NCBI GenBank assembly: GCA_000697335.1
Contig: JNEM01015229.1
Location: 1-39,403, forward strand
Source of the DNA: Conidiobolus incongruus B7586
Lineage: Eukaryota > Entomophthoromycota > Entomophthoromycetes > Entomophthorales > Conidiobolaceae
Direction of reading: 5' to 3'
Length of the DNA: 39,403 nucleotides
The notes beneath the pieces are model-generated. The model was not told where the DNA came from. It saw nothing but the letters and a program-made list of their open reading frames with translations, and did not search any database. Each line of letters begins with the position of its first letter. Position 1 is the stretch's first letter. Shown here piece by piece: positions 21,036 to 30,985 of this stretch. Both the position numbers and the translations under genes were made by a program.

Positions 21036-22697
21036 ATGAAAATCAAAAATTGGATAGTTTTAAATTTATTCGCCTCTAATTTTTATACACAATCCACAAT
21101 CAATATCAAAGATAAACCCTTACATATTGCCGTATCATTAACATTTGCATCCAAATCACATATTAAATACTTGCTGGAGATTGTCGAGACTTTAAGTCAA
21201 AAGGGACACCGTGTGACATATTTATCGACTGATCAATTTAAATTTCTAGGAGATGGATATAACCAAACTCATTACTCGCTAGGCAAAGTGGAATTTAATC
21301 CCAAAAGTTTTAGTGGTATGGACCCATTGACCATTCAAGGCTCGATTTATAATATATATAATAATATAGTACCCGACCTGGTTGAATTGTATGATGAAAG
21401 CTTTTCAAAATACCAAGAATTTTACAGAGATGAAAGACCTGACTTAATCATTTGTGATTTTATGGCCCCTAGCTGTATTGAATCGGCTGCGAAACATGCT
21501 ATTCCAATGATTGTCGGATATCAATCCCTGAAATTCTCTTTACCCGCCCCCTATCTTACTTTTGATGCCCTCTTTGTAACAACTTCATTTCAACATTATA
21601 ATTTCATTCGTAAGTTGAAGCATGCAATTATCGATCCTATCAATCTACTTAAGGATAATTTTCATAGTATTCGTTCAATTTCTAAGCTCAAGGACAAGTA
21701 TAACATACCTAAAAAGTATTCATTTCCATTGTTTGAGAATATGGGTTTGAGTCTTGTTAATTCTTATATTGGATTTGAAAATCCTAGGAATGTACCATCT
21801 CATGTTCATTTAATTGGTCCAATATTATCTGATGATATTGATCCATTGCCTGATAGTCTAAAAACATTTTTGGATGACCATCCCAAAGTACTCTATGTCG
21901 CTTTTGGATCTATGCTTCAGATCAAACCTCATTTATCAGATTTTCTATTGCAGGTGTTCCTTAGAGCTCTCAAGGAAGGTAAAGTCAACGGAATTATATG
22001 GGGTGGTTTAGTAAATACTGATTTGAACACATTCCCCAAATCAATTAAAGTGGGCGATCAAAAATTCTCGACGCAATCGATATTAGATGGAACTCATGAT
22101 CAGATCAAGTTATTTAATTGGGCACCTCAAGATGCTATTTTGAATCATCCTAATACCAAATTATTCCTTACCCATGGGGGTCTCGAGAGCATTTATGAAT
22201 CTCTCCGTGGAGGCACACCAATGCTTGTATTACCATTTTTCGCTGATCAGCCTAGAAATGCATTGTTGCTTAAAGATAGTGGAGTTGGAGATTATATTGA
22301 ATGGCCTACAGCTACCAACGATGAAGTATATAACAAACTGGTATCATTATTGGATTCTAATAATATCCAATTACAATCTAAAGTGCATCAACTCCAACTG
22401 ATTACAAATTTCAGCAGCCAAAGAAAAACTTTGGCAGCTAATTTGATTGAAACTTATGCTTATAGTGCAAAGACTTGCAGGAGCCTAGAACCAGCTAAAC
22501 CTTTTAAAACACCTTGCGAGATGAAGCCATTTTTACCTCAAAATTCTCAAGTTGCTTATCTTAAAAACAGGCTTTATGATGTATACTTGGTCGCTTTTAT
22601 TTCATTAGCAATTTTGGTAATTACACCAATATATTTCATTTTAAAAATATTTAGACAATTATTGATACCATCAACTATTAAACAAAAATCTGATTAA
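21036..22697 (+). CDS. ER-type UDP-glycosyltransferase (UGT), complete
   Basis: 553 residues in one exon, aligning end to end with the UGT at 9780. A signal peptide covers about residues 1-20. The acceptor domain has His42 in FASKSH and Asp141 in LIICDF, the expected catalytic pair. The donor domain has VLYVAFGS, NWAPQDAIL, FLTHGGLES with His380 and ADQ with Asp404-Gln405. A membrane helix lies at about 516-537 and the tail ends KQKSD, which fits the KxKxx retrieval signal. I infer the same lumenal ER glycosyl transfer as its paralogue, with a diverged acceptor domain (around residues 80-110 and 180-215) that may give another acceptor range. Codon use is more AT-rich than in the UGT at 9780. 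AATAAA is at 22752-22757. Three inverted CCAAT boxes and a TATA box precede it. Confidence 0.95.
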   Translation: MKIKNWIVLNLFASNFYTQSTINIKDKPLHIAVSLTFASKSHIKYLLEIVETLSQKGHRVTYLSTDQFKFLGDGYNQTHYSLGKVEFNPKSFSGMDPLTIQGSIYNIYNNIVPDLVELYDESFSKYQEFYRDERPDLIICDFMAPSCIESAAKHAIPMIVGYQSLKFSLPAPYLTFDALFVTTSFQHYNFIRKLKHAIIDPINLLKDNFHSIRSISKLKDKYNIPKKYSFPLFENMGLSLVNSYIGFENPRNVPSHVHLIGPILSDDIDPLPDSLKTFLDDHPKVLYVAFGSMLQIKPHLSDFLLQVFLRALKEGKVNGIIWGGLVNTDLNTFPKSIKVGDQKFSTQSILDGTHDQIKLFNWAPQDAILNHPNTKLFLTHGGLESIYESLRGGTPMLVLPFFADQPRNALLLKDSGVGDYIEWPTATNDEVYNKLVSLLDSNNIQLQSKVHQLQLITNFSSQRKTLAANLIETYAYSAKTCRSLEPAKPFKTPCEMKPFLPQNSQVAYLKNRLYDVYLVAFISLAILVITPIYFILKIFRQLLIPSTIKQKSD

Positions 22698-22922
22698 TTG
22701 CTTATAATTTATAATAATCATTATACTTTAATTCTTCAACTTTGTCTTATCAATAAATCCTATGATAAATATTATTTTTAATGTATTATTTAATTTTTAA
22801 AAAGTTTTACACATACATAATATATAAATTTGAAAAAATTATATATAAAAGGTATAAATACATATCTTTGATAATCAAATCGAAATAATTTTATATACCT
22901 ATTATATAATTATTCAATAATA

Positions 22923-24163
22923 TTTCTATAAATTTTATATAATTAGACTTATTTAAAATTAAAAATAAATAAAAATTTTAATTATTTTACAAAAATATAT
23001 AATATAAAATTAATAATATATTAATTTATTGATAATTTTTTACTATATTTTTAATAACATCCAATATCCAAAACATAGATCTTTTTATTATAGCCTAAAA
23101 TTTGATGTTTTATAAAGTTATTAAATCTATTTATAATAATTTTCTTTTTGGCAATCATATTTTTAATAGCCTAAAGAAATAATCGATATAGGCTATAATT
23201 TGGTGACGATGTTATATATGCTAGGTTTTCCCAATTACTTTTAATCACCAAATTTTTTATAGATTTAAGTTTATATTTTTTGCAATCATCATATAAATAA
23301 TTTGTATTGTTTAATTTTTTTGAAATCATTAACTTAAAAAATATAAAACAAAAAATTTATTAATGGTCTTTCACGGATTTAATAAAAGTATTATATAGAA
23401 TTATAATTAATTATAGCTATTAATTTTCATCTTTCAATAATATATTCATTTTAAAATTTATAAAAGGATAATATTAGCTAAATCTAATATTTTCATATTT
23501 GTTTTAATAAAATATTATGCAAAAAGCTTTATAATTCCTTAATTATAATAATTAATTGTAAAAAAACTGGTTCTTAGTTATATCTTAGTAAGTTTTGTTC
23601 AGCTATGATTATTTTATTATTTTTATAAGCTTTGGATAACTTATAAAATTATTTTTTATATTCTTGTTAATAAAATTATTTTAAAAATATAATGAATTTT
23701 TTATATTTATTACCTTATAGCTAAAATAAGAAAATATTAGTTAATTTATATTTATTTTTTAATATTTAAAAAAAATAAAAATAAATAGTAATATTTTGAG
23801 TTTTAATAAATTTCAAATAAATTCCTTTATAAATTTAAATAATATACCTATTAATGATATATATATATAATTTATAATATTAATTGCTTATAAATTTGAA
23901 ATAAACTTTAAATATATATAATTAAGTTTAAATGATATTAAATTGAAAAATTTTTATAATTAATATTATTTATTAATAAAATTTATTAAAAAATATAATT
24001 ATAAAAATAATTATGTAAAAATAATTTATATATATAATATATCTTATATCTTAATATATAAAGCTTCAATTATCTATTCTCCTATATATTTTTATATTAT
24101 TCAAATTGATAATTTTTTTGAAAAATCAAAATTTAGAAAAATTACTAATTTTTTATATTTAGA
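22923..24163 (-). mobile_element. decayed mariner, family 1, minus strand
   Basis: Starts after TA 22921-22922 with a diverged terminal repeat (TTTCTATAAATTTTATATAA). The inside matches the minus-strand transposase of the 13952 copy: AATAACATCCAATATCC, the AATTTGATGTTTTATAAAG block and TTTGCAATCATCATATAA. The right end stops at 24163, against the TA at 24164-24165 that also flanks the next copy. The coding frame is lost. Confidence 0.7.
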
Positions 24164-24165
24164 TA

Positions 24166-24541
24166 TTACTCTATATTTGAAATAATGGAAATTTTTTGTG
24201 ATTTAAAATAAATAAACATTTTGATATATAATATATAAAAATAAATATATATTATAAATTCAGTAGTTCCCTTTATTATTAATAACTTCTTGCTATATTT
24301 TTAACAAACTTTTAACACTTAAAAAATAGTTCTTTTTATTAAAAATTCAAATTTAATATTTTATAAATAAATTAAATCTTTTTATAGAAATTTTCTTTAT
24401 TGGAAGCTGGTTTTTTAATTAACTAAAGTAATAATAGCTGCATAAGTTATAATCTAAAGAATATACTAGATGTGGTAGTTTTTTCTAATTATTTTTAATC
24501 AGAAAATATTTCACAGCATTAGATATATATATTTATAATAA
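24166..24541 (-). mobile_element. mariner fragment (terminal repeat plus transposase C-terminus)
   Basis: Begins after TA 24164-24165 with TTACTCTATATTTGAAATAA then TGGAAATTTTTTG, the family 1 terminal repeat. It contains the minus-strand code for the transposase C-terminus and breaks off where the plus-strand copy 24544-25777 starts. I cannot find its other half beyond 25777. Confidence 0.72.
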
Positions 24542-24543
24542 TA

Positions 24544-25777
24544 ATTCTCTTAATTTTAAATTAAGGGAAATTTTTTAATTTTTGATTTTTCAAACATATT
24601 ATTAATTTTGAATAAACAAATATATACAAAATATATATAAAATTATTTATTTTTAAAATTGATTATTTAATTTATAAATATTTAAATTAAATAATAAATC
24701 ATTAAAAGTTTTTTATTTTAATATTAGTATAACTTAACTATAGACCCTTTAAAATCATTTAAAATTTACAAATAGCTTTTGATAATAAAATATTATCTAA
24801 GTTAATAATTTATTACTAGTTAAATTATTTTAAAAATAAAAAAAATTATTTAAAACCTGTTAAAATCCAAAAGGATTAATTCTAATTATTACTCTTTTAA
24901 TTATTAATAAAATTAAAAAATTTATTAAAAAGATCCATTTTATTTCAACTAAAGAATTATTTATTTATTTTAATATTAATCTTATAAATATATTATATAT
25001 ATTAAAGTTTAAACTTATATTAATAAATAAAAATATAAAATAAATATCTTATATTTTTACTAAAACCTAAAAAAGTTAAAATACCTATTATAAATAAAAC
25101 TTAGTAAAATATTATTAGAAACTTAAGTTTTTATAACAATTAATTATAATTAATGAATCTTCAATCTATTTATATAATCCTTTATTAAAATACAAATCAA
25201 AATGTTAGATTAAGTTAAATTAACCCTCTTTATAAATTCCTTTAAATAAACACTTTATTAGTAAGTGAATATTAATTATTGTAATAAATTATAATAGCAT
25301 ATACTATTTTTATTTAGTTCTTAAAAAAATTAATTAATAATAAACTTTATATTTTTTTAAATAAAACTATTTCTAATTAGTATTCTTAATATATTTTAAA
25401 AAAACCTATTATTTTATATAATAATTATAAAATTCAAAAATCTAAAGCTGTAAAAAACTTTCTAATTAAAAATAACTGGAAAAAATTACCATATCTAGTA
25501 TATTCTTTAGATTATAACCCATGTGATTATAATTGCTTTAGGCAATTAAAAAACTAGCTTGCAAGAAAAAAAATTTCTGCAGGAAAATTTAATTGGTTTG
25601 TGAATCATCAAATTTTAGTTTTTAATAAAAAGAACTGTTTTTTAAATATTAGATTTTTGTTAAAAGTATAGCAAAAAGTTATTAATAATAAAAGAAACTA
25701 TTAAATTTATATTATATATTAAAATATTTATTTATTTCAAATTGCAAAAAATTCCCATTATTAAAAATACAGAGTAA
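24544..25777 (+). mobile_element. mariner, family 1, plus strand, whole in length
   Basis: 1234 bp. The right terminal repeat read inward is TTACTCTGTATTTTTAATAA then TGGGAATTTTTTGCA, with TA at 25778-25779. The left repeat (ATTCTCTTAATTTTAAATTA then AGGGAAATTTTTTAA) follows TA 24542-24543. Plus-strand transposase remains include NNWKKLPYLVYSLDYNPCDY and, after a stop, FNWFVNHQILVFNKKNCFL. It probably inserted into the minus-strand copy at 24166. Confidence 0.82.
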
Positions 25778-25779
25778 TA

Positions 25780-27230
25780 TTATTAAATAATTTTAATTAA
25801 AAATTTAATATTAATTATTTTACCTCTAAAATTTAAATAATAATATTATATATTTATAAATGATTTTATAATTATAAAAATTTATAATAAAAATAAATAC
25901 TGATTTATTAATAATTATAAATATTAATTTTCAATTGATATTTTGTTTTATATCTTTTTTTGAAAAAATCTTATATATATTCAAAATTAATAAATTATAA
26001 ATATTTTTCTAACTTGATCTTTAATTATATTTATATAATTTTTAATAAACTATTTTTCTTCAGAATAATAATGATAAATGGTATTTATTATTTATTTTTA
26101 TTAATTAAATAATTCAAATTTTAATAAAAATAATTTGATAATATATTAGTATATATATAAATAGCTTACTAATAAAAATAACTATTTTATTTAATTTTTT
26201 AATTATTTTATTCTCAATAAAAACAAATAAAGCTAATTCTATAAATAATAATAAATTTTAAATAAATATAATAAAGATTGATAAATTAATTGATAAATGG
26301 AAAATTTAAATAATTATTATTTTTATATAATTTTTAAAAGATTTAAATTATTTAAAAATAATATATATTTGAATATAATAATATTATAATTAAATTTTTT
26401 ATTAATTATCATTTATTATAGATATTATTATATTAAATATAGCTTATTTTTTAATATATATTCAAAATAACAAACTATTCAAAAAAAATAAAAGAAAAAT
26501 TTTCCTTTATATTTGATATAATATATATTCAATATTTCAATTATAAATTTATAGGAAATAATAATATTTAATGATAATTTTTTAATTTTTATTAAATAAT
26601 TATTTATTAGGTATTTATAATCTTTATAAAATTTGCTAAATTAAAAAATTTCAAAAAATTAAATAGATAGAAATATATTAAATATATATCATATAATAAG
26701 GAGTCAAAAGATTTTATATATATTAGGGCTAGAAATAATTAAAAGTTGATAATTATCATATTATCTAAATATCAAATATTTAATTTGATTAATTTATTAT
26801 TCATTTAAGATAAATTTCAGTAATAAATTTATAAATATAATGAATTTGTTTAACCTTAAAAATCTAGAAAATAATAATATTATAAAACATTATATATTTA
26901 ATCAATAATTAAAAACATTTATTTTGAAATCATTAATATTAAGTATCAAACTTGAAATAGTATAATGAAAAGAGAAATCATTAAAAATAAATTTTTTAAT
27001 TTATCAAAAATAAATAATATCTCATATTCATTTGCTAGTACTCAATTTATAATAATATACACAAGTAATATCTGAATATATAATATAAGAATTATTTTCA
27101 CAAACAAAGAATTTTATTACTCTAATATTCTTTTCAATCTAACACTAAATATATTGATATAATCTAGATTAGCTAGGTAATAAAAACCTAATGAATAAAT
27201 TATGAGGTTGAAAATAAGAATTCAACATAA
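25780..27230. other. extremely AT-rich DNA, no gene
   Basis: Nothing recognised beyond low-complexity A/T sequence. The missing half of the 24166 mariner could lie here but cannot be aligned by eye. Confidence 0.5.
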
Positions 27231-27422
27231 TTAGATTTTGGTATCAAAACTGTATTGTCTTAATTGATTTGAATATACATTGCTAGGTAATTTAACTTTA
27301 TAATCGTTATTCATAATTTGACTCAGTGCAGGTTCATTAATCAATACACTTATATCAATGAAATCCCAATTATCGTTACAACTCAAACCAATTATAAATA
27401 CAAAAAAAGATTTTATATTCAT
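27231..27422 (-). CDS. possible small secreted protein, unknown
   Basis: A 63-codon frame starting MNIKSFFVFIIGLSC, which looks like a signal peptide, followed by a mixed, non-repetitive sequence (NDNWDFIDISVLINEP, YKVKLPSNVYSNQ). A longer version of the frame starts 14 codons earlier at 27464; I prefer the inner Met because the hydrophobic stretch then starts the protein. The amino acid mix is less biased than in the surrounding noise. No family recognised; it may also be the first exon or a fragment of a larger gene. An overlapping plus-strand frame (27318-27524) looks like a shadow. Confidence 0.3.
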   Translation of the reverse strand: MNIKSFFVFIIGLSCNDNWDFIDISVLINEPALSQIMNNDYKVKLPSNVYSNQLRQYSFDTKI

Positions 27423-27524
27423 TTTAATAATTGTAAAAGGATTGATGATAATTTGATTATTCACGATATTTATAGTAAATTTAAAGGACCCTTTAATAAA
27501 AATTATATTAAATTTATTGGTTAA

Positions 27525-29608
27525 TAAAAGATTTAATTGTTCTCCTTAATTTAAACAAAAAATGATAAATTTCTAATTTTAGTGTATTAACGTATGATTT
27601 GGAGGTATGTATAAATTTTTGGAGTAATGATTTCATTTAATTTATATGGGTAATCTTATTATTGGGGTTCTAATTCATCAGTAATACTATTAAAATAAAA
27701 TAATAAATAATTAATGATTATATTGCGGTAATTGAAAATCCGGAATTTATTAAGTTTTCTTTATTATTTGCAATATAATAAATGATTAATTTATATAAAT
27801 TAATTATATTTTATTATTAAATTTATTAACAAAGAATTTGAGATAAAAAGTTAAAAATTTGCATAATAAGGAGGTATAAACTTCTAACCAATAAATCTAT
27901 AATTTAGCAAATAACATACTGCAATAATATCGATAAATATATTATATCTATATTTTTATAGAATTTATTATTATGTAAAATAGTAACATAAAGACTATGT
28001 TTAACCCCGGATCAATATTAGAATAAATGAAATGATCAAAATATTGATTTAATTTTATTTGGTGATCACATTTGGCAAATTATATATATAATACAGTTTA
28101 TATTTTATAAAATTATCTAGTTTAAGTGTTGTGAATCAGTCCGTTTTAATATGTTTAATCCATTAGGATTATTATTTATATTTTCTTATTATCTAAATAA
28201 AATAATAAATCGAATTTCATTTAAAAATAGAAAGATATCAAATGTATATATCTTTCTAAGAAAATGTTATAAATTATAAAATATTAATTATAACTAAATA
28301 AATCATTCGAATATCAACCACAAATTATATATTCTATACATAATTATATTCATATATATATGCATATATATATATAATAAGCTCAAATTGTATGTTCGAA
28401 TATCACTATTACAATCTTATTAATATACTGTATATTGTGATTGATCACTTCAAAAAACAGTTACTATTATTCTGATGATATATTATGATATATTTTTATT
28501 GTGATTTATAGTTAAATTAAGGGCTTTAGTGAATTTATATAAATATGTTAGGAATTTAAATCATCAACAAAAAATAAAATATTAATTTAACTAGTTATGT
28601 TTGAGAGCATATAAACTTTATATTTTTGAATATTAAATAATAAATAGTAATCACTGATATAATTTTTAAGATTTAAAATAAAAAGTTTTTAATATAATCA
28701 TAGTTCAAAATTATTAACAATTTTAACCGAATTATAAATGATTGAATATTGTAATAAATAAATATTAATTAAAATATTTCCAGCATTAAATTAATAGTAT
28801 TCATAATTCCAATATAAAATTATTTTGATCTATGCATAAAAAATCTCAAAAAAATTATATAATATATCAATTAAAAAAAAATTTTCGGTTAATATATTTA
28901 CCTTATAATTTATCAATTCGAAAACAAATCAAATTTGTGCATATTAGTTGAAAAGTTTATTAAATTATTCTATATTATTCCCAAATTCAACAACATTATT
29001 TAAAAATATTTAAACTAATATTAACGAGAAAAAGTTTTGCAAGTTGATAAATCTTCTAGTGTATTTGTAATTAGAATCTATTTTGATCCAAATGTTGTTG
29101 AATATTAAGAAGCAAATCTGAATTATTAGATCCTAAGTTTGTTTCCTATTGGTTACATGAATAATTTTAATTTTCAGTATTATTTTATAATCATGAATCC
29201 TAAAAATAATTTACCAAAATTCAATTCAGATCTCAATATCGTCAAAATATCCATTAATCTGAAAATTATAGGTGTAGAGATGAATTTGTATTAAAATATC
29301 CAAGTTAGCGTTTTTTTGCACAAGTTCAAAATGATATTAAACCAAAGATTGTGCAAAAACGTTATTGAAATTAAAATGAATTATTTGTAAATAATTTTGC
29401 TTTAGATGATATTTCTCATTAATCAATGAAATTCATATATTAAATAATTAATTATGTAAATTAATATCCTGTTTTAATCATAAAAATTTTACCAAGAAAA
29501 GGATACAATGATTTTAAATGCAGCAAACTAGTTATTATTTGACTGATTCTAATATATCGCCTATTTCTAAGAATTTCAAAATTACCATTTAATAATGATT
29601 ATTTAATA
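27525..29608. other. AT-rich DNA, no gene; one hairpin
   Basis: No supported frame. The only structured element seen is the inverted repeat at 29307-29363. Confidence 0.5.
29307..29363. repeat. inverted repeat (hairpin)
   Basis: Left arm AGCGTTTTTTTGCACAA (29307-29323) pairs with right arm TTGTGCAAAAACGTT (29349-29363), about 12 perfect pairs with a 25-nt loop. The G/C in the arms makes it stand out from the AT background. Confidence 0.7.
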
Positions 29609-30803
29609 TTCAGTGGCTTAAAATGTTAACCAAATTTGAATTTATAATTTAACTAAATAAATAAAACTAAAGCAAATCAATAAGATTTTAATAGATAATA
29701 ACTTCTTTGTTTTTTAATAACAGAATTCCATAATATTGGTAATTGATTAACCCCTTTACATAGGCCATTATAATTTATTTTCAAAATTACATCCTTAATT
29801 TTTTAAAGTTATTAAATCTTATACTTTGAATCAAATTATTTAACTTATCAAAATAATTATAATCACAAAAGTTTAAATCTGGTGTGTATGGTGGTTATGG
29901 TAATAAAAACCAGTTCTTTTCAATAATCAAATCTTTAATAATTTCTATTTTATTATATAGATATATATTATATAAAAATATTATATATTAATTAATCCTT
30001 ATAATAATTTATAATATTAGTTTTTATGAATTTATAGGATACTTTATTATTAGACTTTAATTTTGCTAATAATATCTGATGGAATATAATGTTTTTAATA
30101 TCTAAATTCAATAATTCTGTTTTCTTTTATTTAAATAGTTTTTTAAGAATTTAATTTTTTTGTTTTAATTTTTCAACCTAAATAATTCTTTTATTTCTTG
30201 TTAATAAATTATATATTAGAATTCATGATATATTGTAATAACTTTTAAATAGGATAAACTTTATAATAATTTTGATTTATATTACTCATCCTTTTCTATA
30301 TCTCATTTAACAATTATTTAAAATATTAAGTAAACATATTCTGAATTATTTATCTAAATTTAAATTGAATTTTAATAAAAGAATAATAGAGTTGATATTA
30401 AAGTCTAAAGATTGTGCTAGTTCTTTCGCTGAGTTATATAAGTGATATTACACATACTTTTTATTTTATTTAGAATACTTAAGTTACTTATAGATTCGAA
30501 ATACTCTGAACAAGGTGTATCTTCAATATCTGATCTTTCAACTTTAAATTAACTGTTCCAGTTCGCAATACTATTTCGAAAGGTTTTGCCACCAGTTGTT
30601 ACTTGGAGATTTTTGTGGATAGATGATTTAAAATATTTTATATAATGAAATATTTTCATAAATGATCTTGGTTTAACAGGACTAAAATTTCAAGCTCCAA
30701 ATTTTTCAGTTATTTGTTTTAATTCTTAAATTCTTTCTAAGAATTATATTACATATAAATAGGTTGAATATAATGATTTTTTAAATCACTTAATGTCAGT
30801 TGA
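29609..30803 (-). mobile_element. mariner (DD34D) of a third family, decayed
   Basis: On the minus strand the transposase reads DIEDTPCSEYFES near the N-terminal half and IIKDLIIEKNWFLLP, PPYTPDLNFCDYNYF in the core, then LLKNKEV at the end. The motif differs from families 1 and 2 (PPYTPDLNFCDY against HLVYSLDYNPCDY). The Asp expected 34 residues before the last Asp is now Asn. End points are tentative: TA at 29607-29608 and 30804-30805 flank weakly matching repeats (TTCAGTGGCTTAAAATG and TCAACTGACATTAAGTG). Confidence 0.68.
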
Positions 30804-30985
30804 TACAATACAAAAATATTATTTAACTAATTATAATTCTATAAAGTAATAATCTATTAAAATATATGAAATTATTTTTTCAGCGATTAAATAAAATCTT
30901 TATAATAATAATTCCTAATTAATATAAGCAGTTAAAATATTTTTCCTATATTTAATATCTACTTTGATAACAATATTTTATATTA

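Noticed and set aside
22174-22401. 75-codon plus-strand frame
   Set aside because: Overlaps the UGT at 21036 in another frame with no motif of its own.
1-22697. A biosynthetic gene cluster built around the UGTs
   Set aside because: No core synthase, oxidase or transporter lies among them. Tandem duplication explains the array.
25780-26700. Missing half of the mariner cut at 24541
   Set aside because: No stretch aligns with the expected transposase N-terminal blocks or terminal repeat by eye; only generic A/T similarity.
27318-27524. 68-codon plus-strand frame
   Set aside because: Antisense to the more plausible signal-peptide frame at 27231-27422; no motif.
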